NCBI GenBank assembly: GCA_951640165.1
Contig: OX621240.1
Span: forward strand, 35,716,713 to 35,780,712
Reading direction: 5' to 3'
DNA: 64,000 bases
From: Pseudoips prasinana
Taxonomy: Eukaryota; Arthropoda; Insecta; Lepidoptera; Nolidae
Positions 1-10,634 of the stretch are shown piece after piece; position 1 is the first letter of the stretch; each line of letters opens with the position of its first letter. The position numbers and the translations under genes are program-made. The notes under the pieces were generated by a model that made no database searches, was not told the DNA's origin, and worked only from the letters and a program-made list of their open reading frames with translations.

Positions 1-1194
1 GAACGCTGTACATGTATAATCGATATGGGTATTCCTGACTCTGACTATTGTCAGTATTTTTACTTACCTTTTCTAAAAGGTCGGGAGGGATATATAACAG
101 CAAATACAAAAAAAGAGTTAAGTATAAATGATAATATTGATTAAGGGTCTAATCAAACTGATGCTGGTAACCCTATTTTACTAACCTGTAATGGCGGCGA
201 CCCGAGTTTGTACACGTCTTATTGGAATAAGTGGGGCCTCGTTACATTATTCTCTTTCACAAAAGTCCTTCACCTTCAACACCATCAGTCTTTCACCACT
301 TTTTAATGTTTTAGGCATGGATTTCTCAAGAAATTCCAATAAAAGCTTGAAAGACCTGGATATACGTCATAGTGTCTTGACACTGTTGACAGACAGGGGT
401 GCCAACATGACGGCATCGGTACTATTCGATGAAACGCACTATAGTAGGTGGTGTACAGAACAAAAAAGATGGCTGAATATACCGAAGGTACATTCAATGG
501 CAGAAAATTCAATTGAATATTACATAGTTAATAAAATAATATAAATAAATAGGTATATATACGTATATAATACGTATTGTTTAGGTTATTTATTTAATAG
601 GAAGACCAACAGCTTGAACATACAAATATAAATGGCGTTACTAAGCGTCACAAAGCCAATTACAGGTCCTCGCTTGTAAGAAACAAATTAATTTATGCAT
701 CAACAGCGATATAACGATTATAGACATTGTGAAATCATCAAGACATGGATTTTATAGATGTCTCCGAAAAAAAAATTAATGCTCATCACCCGTCGTACTG
801 CTTCTGGAGTAATATTAAAAATGTCAAAGTCATGACTTTTTTGATGCTTGTCTAAATAACTGCTAATTTAAAAGGCACGATGGGGTTGGCATATCTGTTT
901 AGATAAAAACCTCCAAATAATAAGAGAAATAAAACAAAGAAAAATTACTGCTAGCTCGTCGAAAAAATGCATTTTGACGTTGATGTAACATAGAGCTAGG
1001 TCTAAGTATATAAGGATAAGTTATCGCTCTACATATTTAATAAACAGTATTTGACACCCTGTCGGAGCTTGTCACTAAAGAACTTTATTAGGGACAGAAA
1101 TCTAGTTAAAGCAGAGTTAATTCTGTCCTATTATCTGGGTTATGTGACAAGTTCAATATTATGATAGGTTGTTTGCCCAATATAAAGACTTTTT
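1..1194. other. AT-rich stretch, no gene recognised
   Basis: A 117-codon open frame at 191-544 has no recognisable domain and low-complexity composition, so I do not call it. The only structure seen is an imperfect inverted repeat, about 1065-1099 against 1121-1154, whose arms share GACAGAA/TTCTGTC and CTTGTCAC/GTGACAAG. Confidence 0.5.
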
Positions 1195-1474
1195 GGAACG
1201 AAGTTCCTTATCGCGCGTTGTGAACGGGGGCTAGACTGAAAAAAATCTTACGAAAAGTTGTCACGACACTTTTTGCAGCTGTGCGGCGTGCGCACGTTTC
1301 TCTGTCTGTCTCTCTCTCTCTTATAGAAAGCAAGCCAGATATTTTCATTTCTATTTCGCCTGAACAGTGTGGTGTCGCGACATTATTTTTGTTGAGTGTA
1401 TACAGGTTTTTTGTACATAATAAATAATAAGAAATAACTTCGTTCCATCCGGGTGTCCCTCGACACCTTTTAAG
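1195..1474 (-). mobile_element. MITE-like interspersed repeat, copy 1 (GGAACGAAGTT family)
   Basis: This 280-bp stretch recurs in opposite orientation at 41795-42086. One end is the small palindrome GGAACGAAGTTCC. The other end carries GGTGTC and GACACC separated by four bases, another hairpin. The interior holds a CT/GT-rich simple repeat at about 1301-1320. No coding potential is visible. Two copies show mobility or dispersal, but the superfamily is not determined. Confidence 0.6.
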
Positions 1475-1864
1475 TTTTTTTTTTTAAATCGGGACTAATC
1501 CCTCCCTTTTACCCACCACTGCAACTCCTGTAAGCCAGGATCAACAGTGGCACACAATGAAATGACACTGAGCGGTGAAGCTCAGGCATGTCATGCAACG
1601 AGTTTAATCAGAAAGAGAAAAAAGGAGGAGTTAGAAAATGAATAGTTCCACTTTCCTCCAGAGCAAAGCGGGAGACAGAATGATGTAAAGAGGCTATAGC
1701 CTCATAAAATGATAGATTTGCAACTAGAGAAGCCAGCTGCAAAAGCACCGCGGATTAATTTAAGGGTCCCTTAAATATAAAGACTATATGTTACCTAGCT
1801 TAATTAAAGCTTAGCTAAATTAAATGCTGTCCATATTGATACGATAGTTATAAAGATTAATTAT
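1475..1864. other. Unannotated stretch
   Basis: I see no gene and no repeat shared with the rest of the window. Purine-rich segments occur at 1610-1640. It may be an old repeat without a second copy here. Confidence 0.4.
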
Positions 1865-2222
1865 AATGTCCTCCAGGCAAAATTTCGGCCACGGCGGCGC
1901 CTCTCCATGAAGACTAGCCAACTGGGCAGATTGCATATTAAAGTGCACAAGTGTGCACGCAAATACAGGGGCATTTTCTATCATCACTCTCATGATTTAA
2001 TGGGACGACTAGTGACACGATCGGAAAGAGGTCAGGTGCAGGACAGGCGGTTTTACGTACTCTCCGAGGCGCAGGGATATAATACCGCCAACTACCAGAA
2101 TTCGGGCTGGTACAAAGAAATTTTCTTTTTCGGAAAAAATTCAAAATTAATTTATTGGCCGACCGATATGAACCCAGGACCACATTATCTGTGGTTGAAC
2201 ACGCTACCGCTAGACCAACGAG
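1865..2222 (-). mobile_element. tRNA-headed SINE, family 3
   Basis: Read on the minus strand, the head carries a pol III A box (TTGGTCTAGCGGTAGCG) and a degenerate B box, followed by a body shared with copies at 19073, 29307, 37985 and 49907. This copy is diverged and lacks the first head bases. The open frames over it on both strands are chance. Confidence 0.75.
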
Positions 2223-2341
2223 TAACATATGTTGGAAGTTACACAAACGTATTTCATTACTTCACGATGTATACTCATATGTGGAACTATCTGAGATTTT
2301 ATTGGAAAAGCAAATTATAGTCTTATAGCATTTTAGTAATG

Positions 2342-2485
2342 GGAAGTTAAATGTACTACTGTAAGCCACCTACATACTCCGTAAGGATGTTAGCAAGAAA
2401 CCTCGTAAATTGATCTATCGGTGTGTAATATCTGCAGCTTAACGGCAGAATTCTAACTCATGGTGCAAATCCTAGCGCACCTCTT
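2342..2485 (+). repeat. Diverged SINE-like repeat
   Basis: The segment matches 5605-5754 in parts: CTCCGTAAGGATGTTAGCAAG resembles CTCCGGAAGGGTGTTAGCAAG, followed by TTGATCTATCGGTGTGTA and AGCTTAACGGCAGA. The better copy ends in a B-box-like TTCGAGACCC, so this is probably an old tRNA-related SINE. Confidence 0.5.
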
Positions 2486-2959
2486 AAAATAGAAACAATA
2501 CAAAATTTTATTATACCTTATGTAATTCACCTGTACAAAACATATTTTTAGCAACTATAATACATAATGACACAGCATTACGTTAACAATACTCTTTTCA
2601 GTATTCAACAGGCACAATAATCTTTTAGATCCTTTGACCTCGATAAGAATAGCCCCGTTAATGCGAGTTTGAAACTTTCTATCAGTAAGCACAATAATCG
2701 GACATGAGTAGTAACAGGTTATGCGAAAATTATCCTTAACACAACTGGGCTAAAGTCCTTAATTTGTTTTTGATATTAGCCGTGATATCGATGGTCACTG
2801 TTATTGTTCGTTGTAGTTTGAATTTTATTTCTATCAGAATAAGGTGCCGTTTTATTAAGGCATTTGGTTTGAGTAAAGATTTTGATAAATAATAAAAAAA
2901 TTAAAACAGTTTTTTATTCACATAGAAATTAAATAAGAAATGAATATTTTTTTTTAATC

Positions 2960-3135
2960 GGCGCCTTAGCATTCAAGCCGCTATGATTGTATATGACGGC
3001 GCAGCCGTGGCGCTACCAACAGAACTGCATAGACAAGAGTGATAGGACGGTGTTAGTGGAACGTCGAACGGGCGGCCATCTTGACGTCACTATTGCTTGG
3101 AGACGTTATAGTGGTCGCATATTATCGACGGATCG
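2960..3135. promoter_or_regulatory. GC-richer patch with CRE and YY1-like sites
   Basis: In an AT-rich setting this segment holds a perfect CRE palindrome TGACGTCA (3082-3089) directly after GGCGGCCATCTTG (3071-3083), which on the minus strand reads CAAGATGGCCGCC, a YY1/Pho-like site. These pairings are typical of TATA-less promoters. No coding exon was recognised on either side, so the call rests on motifs only. Confidence 0.3.
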
Positions 3136-3298
3136 CCGTAATTGAAATTAAAATGTAACTTAATTAGTGATTTGGTGACGCATTAAGTATAGTTGATTGG
3201 TTTTGCTGAATAATTAGTTGCTAAGAAAGTGAAGTCTACTATCTATATATATAACTCTATATTTTTAAATTAATGCTTGAATAAACTCACCTAATAAT

Positions 3299-3613
3299 CT
3301 ATAGGTACATATAATAAAATCGTAGAAAAGCCGAAACTGTACATTCAATATTTTTTTTAAACGATACTTGGGGCGCGATCTACAAGAGATATCGAAGCCA
3401 AAAATACAGCTTTTAGCATTTTTGTCTGTTTGTCTGTATGTATGTCTAGGCTAAACTCAAAAAGTACTGCATGGATTTACTTCAAATTTTGCATGAATTT
3501 TACTAAGAGGTCGGGTCAACATATAGGCTACATATTATCACGCTTTCACCTACAGGGGAGGAGCTGTGATAATTTATAAAATTTAACGCGGGTATAACCG
3601 TAGGCACAGCTAG
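3299..3613 (+). mobile_element. Helitron-like non-autonomous element, type A
   Basis: The element starts TCTATA, ends CACAGCTAG and is followed by T, as expected of Helitrons inserted between A and T. Just before the end lies a weak hairpin (ACGCGGG to CCGTAGG, the diverged form of CGCGGGTAAAACCGCG). Seven other type-A copies in the window share most of its length. No Rep/helicase coding is present. Confidence 0.7.
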
Positions 3614-3726
3614 TAAATGATAAATGAGGAAAATAGTTTTCCAGGCATGCCCCCGTGTACCCCAGACGCGTCGTTATATATATTTATAGTTTTAGATATA
3701 TTTATTACATCTTTTCCGAATAGATA

Positions 3727-3880
3727 CAGGATAGTCGCCTAGCCGCTTCGTGTCGCGGATTCGAGTCCCGTGCCGGACAACTATTTGTGCCACCCATAAA
3801 TAGTTGTTCAGAGTCTGGATGTAATTTGTGTCCGTCTATATGTTTGTAAAGTACCCCGCGACACAGGGATTATTTCCCAA
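3727..3880 (+). mobile_element. tRNA-headed SINE, family 4, partial
   Basis: A tRNA-like 3' half with a good B box (GGATTCGAGTCCC) is followed by a body (CAACTATTTGTG, then GTAAAGTACCCCGCGACACAGG) shared with copies at 28826, 40572, 45085 and 56248. The A-box end is shortened. Confidence 0.7.
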
Positions 3881-4316
3881 ATGTAAAATATATATATATA
3901 TATATATTGAGGTAAGAATACATTATTTTTATTATAACGGTCCTTGTGGTATAGCGATGCGTAGTATTAGTCACGCTTTAATGCTATCATCGGATCCAAT
4001 GCGTCCCAGCTTAGAAGACCCAGCGAAACAAACTCAAGTCTTTCATATTTATTTATGCTAGTTTGAGTTAAAGAGTCAACAACAAAAACGCATTTGACAG
4101 CTGTAATTGCGATGTTGTATTGTACCCCTGAAGGCTTTGGCAATTAACAAGCGATTTGGTTGATGGAGTAAAAAAAGGACATTTAATGTATGTGATAAAT
4201 AGATATATTTATGTTCCAATATTTATGTTATACACAACATTAAGAAAAAAATAATTAGAGCCATAAGAATATTATTTTTTGTAAATTGCATCAATCGATC
4301 GTTATTCTTCATGGGA
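3881..4316. other. Unannotated AT-rich stretch with (TA)n
   Basis: A short TA dinucleotide run lies at 3888-3907. Nothing else is recognisable. Confidence 0.4.
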
Positions 4317-4616
4317 ACGGATTGTTTTTAGAGTTCCGTATCCAAAGGGTAAAACGGGACCCTATAACTAAGACTTCTGCTGTCTGTCTGCCCGTCTGTC
4401 ACCAGGCTGTATCTCATGAACCGTGACAGTTAGTCAGTTGAAATTTTCACAAATGATGTACTTTTGTCGCCGCTATAACAACAAATACTAAAAATATAAA
4501 ATAAAATAAATAATTAAAGGGAGTCCCATGGAACAAACGTAAATTGTTTGCTCGTTTTTAGAGATACTGGTACGGAACCCTTCGTGCGTGAGTCCAACTC
4601 GCACGTGGCCGGTTTT
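4317..4616 (-). repeat. Interspersed repeat of the CCGGCCAAGTGCGAG family
   Basis: On the minus strand it begins AAAACCGGCCACGTGCGAG and ends with a GGAACTCTAAAA-type terminus, containing a TCTG-rich simple repeat near the end. Related copies lie at 8344-8955 (minus), 44146-44727 (plus) and 62623-63064 (plus). It is a common kind of lepidopteran dispersed repeat. Its class is not evident here. Confidence 0.65.
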
Positions 4617-4860
4617 TGGTGTATTTTCCATGTAGCCGCGCTACCCGTTGTTAAGTTCCATTATGTTAATTAATTTCCTTAAGATACGTCCATTATTCAT
4701 TTTACACCTTGTATACATGAATAGTGTGACTACCACATTAAATAATCTCTAAGCGTCTGCATATTCGGAGGGCAATTTACGTTAAACTGACCGTCCAAGG
4801 TGTTAACTGAATATTAATACGGTCATTTTTTTCTTCTCATTATAATATAATATAATAATA

Positions 4861-5102
4861 ATATCTGGGGACAATGTCACACAGATCATCCTAGCCCCAA
4901 ACTGAGCAAAGCTTGTACTATGGGTACCAGGCGACGATATACATACTTATATAGATAGGTAAATACTTATATACATAGAAAACATCCATGACTCAGAAAC
5001 AAATATTCGTGCTCATCACACAAATATTTGCACTTACCGGGATTCGAACCCAGGACCACCAGCTTCGTAGGCAGGACCACTACCAACTAGGCTACGGTGA
5101 CC
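4861..5102 (-). mobile_element. tRNA-headed SINE, family 2
   Basis: Read on the minus strand, the head is GTCACCGTAGCCTAGTTGG with a B box GGGTTCGAATCCC, then a body ending GTGTGACATTGTCCCCAGATATT. Copies lie at 30190, 37787 and 42348. The stacked A and B boxes and the shared tail indicate a pol III SINE. Confidence 0.8.
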
Positions 5103-5119
5103 GTGATTATTATTTTAAG

Positions 5120-5275
5120 AGCGTGACAAACGAGCAAATGGAGCACCTGATGGTAAGTGATCACCGCCACTAAGGGGGCGACATACGATCAAGTGGGTCA
5201 CCTAATGGTAAGTGATCACCGCCACCCCTGGACATTCGCAACACCAGGGAGTCACGGGTGCGTTGCCGGCCTTGA
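5120..5275 (+). repeat. Internally duplicated dispersed repeat
   Basis: The phrase TGATGGTAAGTGATCACCGCC occurs at about 5148 and, with one change, at about 5203, followed by GGTGCGTTGCCGGCCTTGAAA. This combination is a known sort of lepidopteran LINE/SINE-derived sequence. Three short overlapping frames across it are not genes. Confidence 0.5.
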
Positions 5276-5381
5276 AAAGTGTCCACAAACAACTGTTGCT
5301 GACCCTCCCCACCCCCACCCCTATGAGCTCTGGCCTTAGTCACACCCAGAAACACAACATAAAATTATTAATGTTGTTAAA

Positions 5382-5523
5382 TTTTAATTTTTATAGCATT
5401 ATTCGCAATGCAAAGCGTTTATCTAATCTCAAAAATGGGAAATCATAAATTTTATCGTCCGAGACCTAAGTTTTGAGAAGATAAACGCTTTGCATTGCGA
5501 ATAATGCTATAGAAATTAAAATG
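5382..5523. repeat. Long inverted repeat (hairpin, MITE-like)
   Basis: Arms of about 50 bp pair: ATAGCATTATTCGCAATGC at the left is the complement of GCATTGCGAATAATGCTAT at the right, and pairing continues outward through ATTTTAATTT and inward through GCGTTTATCT. The loop contains GGGAAATCATAAATTT, which pairs again with 5752-5784. Confidence 0.7.
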
Positions 5524-5604
5524 TAATACTTTGGAAGGTATTATTAATATGATATGATCTTTCACATGCAACTGTGAACATATCAGTCGGCCATGTTTCT
5601 AGAA

Positions 5605-5754
5605 AACAAAACCGATAGATAATACCTACATCCTCCGGAAGGGTGTTAGCAAGGGAATCCTAAATTTGATCTGCCAGCGTGTATCTTTCGTAGCTTAACG
5701 CAGAGCGCCTACCCCGGATTGGTAGATGGTGCAGGTTCGAGACCCGCCGGACGA
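5605..5754 (+). mobile_element. SINE-like repeat with B box
   Basis: The 3' half holds GGTTCGAGACCCGCC, a good pol III B box, preceded by TAGCTTAACGCAGAG. A diverged copy lies at 2342-2485. It sits between the two arms of the outer inverted repeat (5428-5466 and 5747-5784). Confidence 0.5.
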
Positions 5755-5786
5755 TTAAATTTATGATTTCCCATTTTTGAGATTAA

Positions 5787-6334
5787 TGTTATTATTAATT
5801 AATGTCTTCTGTTAGGTCCTACTTCTTCAGCCGGGCTGATCTTTGAGCGAATGAACGCTGTGCCCTACCTCTACTAAAATGCATCACGTCAAAACCACGT
5901 AGACCTATTCGATGTTAAACAACTTTGATGCCAAGGTGACCACTGCCCTCGTGATCAATGAAATTGAGGTGCCTTGGAATGTGTTAAATACATTTTTATA
6001 GTATCTTTTCACTACATATTTAGATTATTTTTGAAGTGTTTTTTTCGCGGATTAAAGAATATTGTATTAAGCTAGAAAACTATTTGTTTCCACTCCATCT
6101 AAAAGCAATATCCGCTCCTGAACAAAGTTGAAAAGATGCTTGCCTTGCCTTCGGAAATCTACGCCCACAACTTAGAGGATAGTAGAATAACTGAATGGTC
6201 CCTATCTTATTTTAATTTCCTCAGCAAATTGATAAAATGTACTCGCCGTGATTCTTGATTTCCAAGGTATTCAGGTAGCTAACTAAAACTATTGCTATTT
6301 GCAAATTGAATAAGATACTAGACGAGAACCGACA
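5787..6334. other. Unannotated stretch
   Basis: No gene, tRNA or repeat with a second copy in the window was recognised. Confidence 0.4.
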
Positions 6335-6530
6335 GCTGTTGGGGCAGAAAGATTCTCGAGTGGCGACCACGAACCGGAAGACGCAGCGTGGGTAGGTCCC
6401 TTACAAGATGGACCGATGATCTTGTGCGGGTCGCTGGAAACTGCTGGATGCGAATAGTGCAAGACCGGCCGTTGTGGAGATCTTTGGGGGAGGCCTTTGT
6501 CCAGCAGTGGACGTCTTTCAGCTGATATAA
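6335..6530 (+). pseudogene. 5'-truncated LINE, C-terminal end of ORF2
   Basis: The plus strand encodes a basic, Trp-rich C-terminal motif (WGRKILEWRPRTGRRSVGR, then LTRWTDDLVRVAGN and FVQQWTSF before a stop). This is the usual C-terminus of RTE/R1-type non-LTR retrotransposon polyproteins in Lepidoptera. The same domain lies on the minus strand at 51966-52255. Only the last 60 or so codons remain. Confidence 0.7.
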
Positions 6531-6789
6531 TGACTAGATCAGTACTAGAAGTATGCATCTAAAACAAACCCATCACACACATACTGTGTCCAATAAGTGA
6601 TGTTACAAAAACACTACGACATCGATCTTCTAAACAAAATTAGAGAACATTTCTACAAAAAATGTGCTATGTTTTTCAATAAAAATCATCAGAGTTCATG
6701 TCATCGTCACTATGATAGAACTCTAAATCTAGTTCCAGGAAAACACGCGTTGCTAACTTTATTCGATAAAACGCGTTATAACAATTTGA

Positions 6790-7130
6790 CGGGCCGGTTA
6801 GCGTGGTTGGATGCTTGCTTTTCACGTCGCAGGTCGTGAACGTGAACATGTCTGTTTGTCCAGAATCTCGGTGTAATTATATATATAAGTATGTATTTAC
6901 AAAAGAAAAGTAGTATATGTAATATATCAGTTATCTGGTTTCCATAGTACAGACGCCAGCACATCCAGCTACACCAATATGTCAAATTTCTTTTATAGAT
7001 TATCAACTTTATTACAAAAGCATAAGGTTCATTTTGAATTGGGGAAATTTGACAGATTGGGGTAGCTTGATATGCTGGCGTCTGTACAAGATCTGCTTAG
7101 TTTGGGATCAGATGGCCGTGTATGTAGGGT
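6790..7130 (+). mobile_element. tRNA-headed SINE, family 1, interrupted by a MITE
   Basis: The head GGGCCGGTTAGCGTGGTTGG and the body through CTGGTTTCCATAG match the full copy at 46143. The sequence is split at a TA in CATAGTACAAG by the 135-bp MITE at 6950-7084 and resumes with CAAGATCTGCTTAGTTTGG. Its 3' tail seeds the adjoining 186-bp tandem array. Confidence 0.75.
6950..7084 (+). mobile_element. 135-bp mariner-type MITE, copy 1
   Basis: The element starts CAGACGCCAGCACATC and ends GCTGGCGTCTG, flanked on both sides by TA (6948-6949 and 7085-7086). Terminal inverted repeats are about 44 bp. Copies at 47458-47592 and 50824-50958 are exactly the same length. TA duplication and a CAG start suit a Tc1/mariner-mobilised MITE. 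It lies inside a SINE. Confidence 0.85.
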
Positions 7131-8006
7131 ACTAACATGGCGATTGTCATAGATGTACTAATAATGGCTATTCATATTATATCAATAAGAGTTGGTGATG
7201 ATTGCAATAGCCCATCGAGTATTAGGTAATTGCTCTCCCGTGCCAAAATACCTATCGTCTTTGGCGTCTGTACAAGTTCTGCTTAGTTTGGGATCAGATG
7301 GCCGTGTATGTAGGGCACTAACATGGCGATTGTCATAGATGTACGAATAATGGCTATTCATATTATATCAATAAGAGTTGGTGATGATTGCAATAGCCCA
7401 TCGAGTATTAGGTAATTGCTCTCCCGTGCTAAAGTACCTATCGTCTTTGGCGTCTGTACAAGATCTGCTTAGTTTGGGATCAGATGGCCGTGTATGTAGG
7501 GCACTAACATGGCGATTGTCATAGATGTAATAATAATGGCTATTCATATTATATCACTAAGAGTTGGTGATGATTGCAATAGCCCATCGAGTATTAGGTA
7601 ATTGCTCTCCCGTGCTAAAGTACCTATCGTCTTTGGCGTCTGTACAAGATCTGCTTAGTTTGGGATCAGATGGCCGTGTATGTAGGGCCCTAACATGGCG
7701 ATTGTCATAGATGTACTAATAATGGCTATTCATATTATATCACTAAGAGTTGGTGATGATTGCAATAGCCCATCGAGTATTAGGTAATTGCTCTCCCGTG
7801 CTAAAGTACCTATCGTCTTTGGCGTCTGTACAAGATCTGCTTAGTTTGGGATCAGATGGCCGTGTATGTAGGGCCCTAACATGGCGATTGTCATAGATGT
7901 ACTAATAATGGCTATTCATATTATATCACTAAGAGTTGGTGATGATTGCAATAGCCCATCGAGTATTAGGTAATTGCCCTCCCGTGATAAAGTACCTATC
8001 GTCTTT
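7077..8006. repeat. Tandem array, five copies of an exact 186-bp unit
   Basis: The unit start GGCGTCTGTACAAG recurs at 7077, 7263, 7449, 7635 and 7821, each 186 bp apart; the sixth start, at 8007, is degenerate. Units differ by only a few substitutions. Each contains the last 8 bp of the MITE, the 3' end of the family-1 SINE (CTGCTTAGTTTGGGATCAG) and about 120 bp of other sequence, so amplification followed the MITE insertion. Confidence 0.92.
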
Positions 8007-8343
8007 GACGAAAAGTAAGATCCTTGAAAGTCTCAAAGCAAACGGATAAGCCTGCTTCAGATGTAGCACTTTAATGGGCTTGAAATATTATTTCTAAGTG
8101 TGCATTAGAACTACAATGATACTTAGCCGAATATATTTCTTTAACAATATATCGAGCGGTGATTCTCGAAGTCTCACAAAGATTTTTCCTCTATTTTTCG
8201 CTCACGTTTTTCATTACGAGCCGTATTTCTTCGGGAGAAAGTTTGGGATCAACAATTATATGTTGTAATAATATGGGCCTAATGGGCGTGGGAAAGCAAA
8301 CGTTAGTGATGAAGTTCTGAGGAAACTTTCGTAACTATTGCTT
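8007..8343. other. Unannotated stretch beside the array
   Basis: No gene or shared repeat was seen. Confidence 0.4.
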
Positions 8344-8955
8344 TTTAGGGTTCCGTAGCCAAATGGCAAAAAATGGAACCCTTATAGATTCGTCATGTCT
8401 GTCTGTCTATCTGTCTGTCTGTCCATCCGTATGTCACTGCCACTTTTTTCCGAAACTATAAGAGCTATACAGTTGAAACTTGGTAAGTAGATGTATTCTG
8501 TGAACCGCATTAAGATTTTTATACAAAAATAAAAAAGAACAATAATTTTGGGGGTTCTCCATACATAGAACTGAAGCTCAAAAAAATTTTCATCGTATCC
8601 ATACATGTGGGGTATCTATGGATAGGTCTTCAAAAATTATATTGAGGTTTCTAATATCATTTTTTTTCAAAAAATTTGCGTATAAAAGTTTGCGCGAGAG
8701 ACACTTCCAAAGTGGTAAAATAAGTCCCCCCCCCCTGTAACTTCTAAAATAAGAGAATGATAAAACTATAAAAATATATGATGTACATTACCATAAAAAC
8801 TAACAACGAAAATTGATTTGGACGAGATCTAGTAAGAAGTTTTTTTTAATACGTCATAAATCGTAAACCACAAATTACTTTTCATTTAATCAACTGAAAT
8901 ACTTTCTGGTACGGAACCCTTCACGTGCGAGTCCGACTCGCACTTGGCCGGTTTT
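8344..8955 (-). repeat. Interspersed repeat of the CCGGCCAAGTGCGAG family, long copy
   Basis: The minus strand begins AAAACCGGCCAAGTGCGAGT and ends ACGGAACCCTAAAA. A GTCT-rich tract lies at 8396-8424 and a run of C at 8729-8737. It matches the opposite-strand copy at 44146-44727 over most of its length, including the homopolymer. The short frame inside is not a gene. Confidence 0.7.
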
Positions 8956-8974
8956 TGCTTTATCGTTTGTGTAG

Positions 8975-9125
8975 TGGTTACTCTAGTGTCAGAATTGTTC
9001 AAGCCGCATAATAAATCTAACATAGCCTAACAAGTTAAACAGGTACCGATAGCTTAATGCGCCCTCCGAAGCATGGAGACGCACAGAAATTTATGCATTT
9101 TGACGGTCACCCGTCTTTACATTGA
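8975..9125 (+). repeat. Dispersed repeat, CTAGTGTCAGA family
   Basis: The segment carries CTAGTGTCAGAATTGTTCAAG, CGATAGCTTAATGCGCCCTCCG and GACGGTCACCCGTCTT in the order seen at 11190, 45832 and 55415. Its class is unknown. Confidence 0.6.
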
Positions 9126-10265
9126 GCGCCTAAAACTGTTGTTACATTCAAGGATATCTGATAGGTTCCTAAGCAATCAAATATGGTTATATATTTCATT
9201 TTCCTACTACAATATCGGCAAATAGTCGCTCAGCACTGCCCATTGGTTGGCTAACGATGGTTACCGTAGCAAATGAAGATTAAAACACACGAGCCTCTCA
9301 TTCACATTCATATGTATCGTAATATTTTTATACTTTGACAGTTTTGATAGGTAAAGACAGCAATGACGCAATACTAGTTGTTTATATTCTCTTTGATGAC
9401 ATTTAAAGCGGTTGGAGTCGCAACCAAACGCTACTACAGGTCGATACGCATGATAATTTTGTAATTTAATTAATAGTTTATTAAGCGCTATCGGAAGATC
9501 AGCATTACAGTAATCATTATTATTTACTGTAACATTTGCTGAGGTAGACGCCTTTCCTAGCTAGTACTTATAATGTTGCATGCTTCATAAGTATTATATA
9601 AACTAAACGCAATTAGTTACATCGTCTTAGATGTAAACTAAGTTAAGGATTATCTGTGCTTGTTGGGAATAAACCTTTTTTATTTTTTTATAATCACGTG
9701 TTACTGACTCTGCCACCCTTTCTAAAGGGTACGTGGTGACTTAATTCTCATCTGGACCACATTTTATAATGTGGAATAGATGCCTAGTCGAGCTGATCAT
9801 AGAGTTAAAGAACTCTGTGCTGTACGCATTGAATTTTATTTTCATGTGTCACCGGTTAATTTTTTTACATCTTAGTCGTTCGTAGTTTTTACATTGATGC
9901 CAAAGGAACTATTATAATAAGCTTGCGTTATTGCTCCGAATCAAGGCCATGGAAAAACGTACCCAGAAGGCTGGTCACATAGCTACGTTGTATAGCTAAA
10001 ATTACTCTTTAGCTAAAGAAAAAGCCAGCCCTCCTGCCACGGGAGGTGTCAACCAAACGCTTTGAAATCTGGCGATGAAGACTGCGGGCGCTCGGACCCC
10101 ACGTTCCAATTAATATAATAAATATGTTTATATTATTAAATGTTTTATTTTTAATATGGTTTATGGTAATATGTTTCTGCCTTATCTTTTTCCCATTTAT
10201 AAGGTCAGGCCCAATTTAGCTGGCTAGCTACCGAAAGTAAACAAGCGACGGCCTTTAAATGAATT
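9126..10265. other. Long unannotated stretch
   Basis: I see no gene. A fragment GGGAATAAACCTTTTTTATTTT at 9665-9686 resembles the 3' tails of the LINE at 51620 and 53042. A GC-richer patch at 10020-10110 has no recognised match. Confidence 0.4.
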
Positions 10266-10351
10266 TTATTTTTGGAAACCATAGAAGAGAAGATCAGATA
10301 TCAGCTTCAATTAGGCTTCTGGCTAACTGAATCTATTATCATAAATGGTCT

Positions 10352-10510
10352 CGTTGCTGCTAAAACATGTCATCCCGTGGGTGTCATAAAATGCGACGAA
10401 AGGATACACCAGGTAGACGGCACGTCCAGTGTACTAGCTACCACCACTTTGGAAGCCTTTGGGGGAGGTCTACGTCCAGCTGTGGACGATATTGTGCTGA
10501 TAAGATTTTT
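10352..10510 (+). repeat. LINE/SINE 3' end, diverged
   Basis: TCATCCCGTGGGTGTCATAAAATG near the start and GAAGCCTTTGGGGGAGG, then CAGCTGTGGACGATATTG near the end, follow the order of the repeats at 57160 and 6335. Overlapping frames here are chance. Confidence 0.5.
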
Positions 10511-10634
10511 TTTGAGTCATCATTAGTTGTTGTAGAACTTTACACAATGTATTCCACAATATTCCGAACACATAAGTAGGTACACTTCTGCATCAGCCGC
10601 TTCAGTACATTACTTTGGGATGACTATACATATA

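Noticed and set aside
191..544. 117-codon open frame on plus
   Set aside because: No domain, no splice or promoter support, and low-complexity AT-driven composition; similar-length frames occur throughout by chance.
1907..2320. 137-codon open frame on plus
   Set aside because: It lies over a reverse-oriented family-3 SINE; other copies have equivalent chance frames.
3888..3910. (TA)n run as a promoter TATA box
   Set aside because: A plain dinucleotide repeat at a SINE tail with no initiator or GC context.
7069..8010. CRISPR-like repeat-spacer array
   Set aside because: The repeats are contiguous 186-bp units without unique spacers, in a eukaryotic genome.
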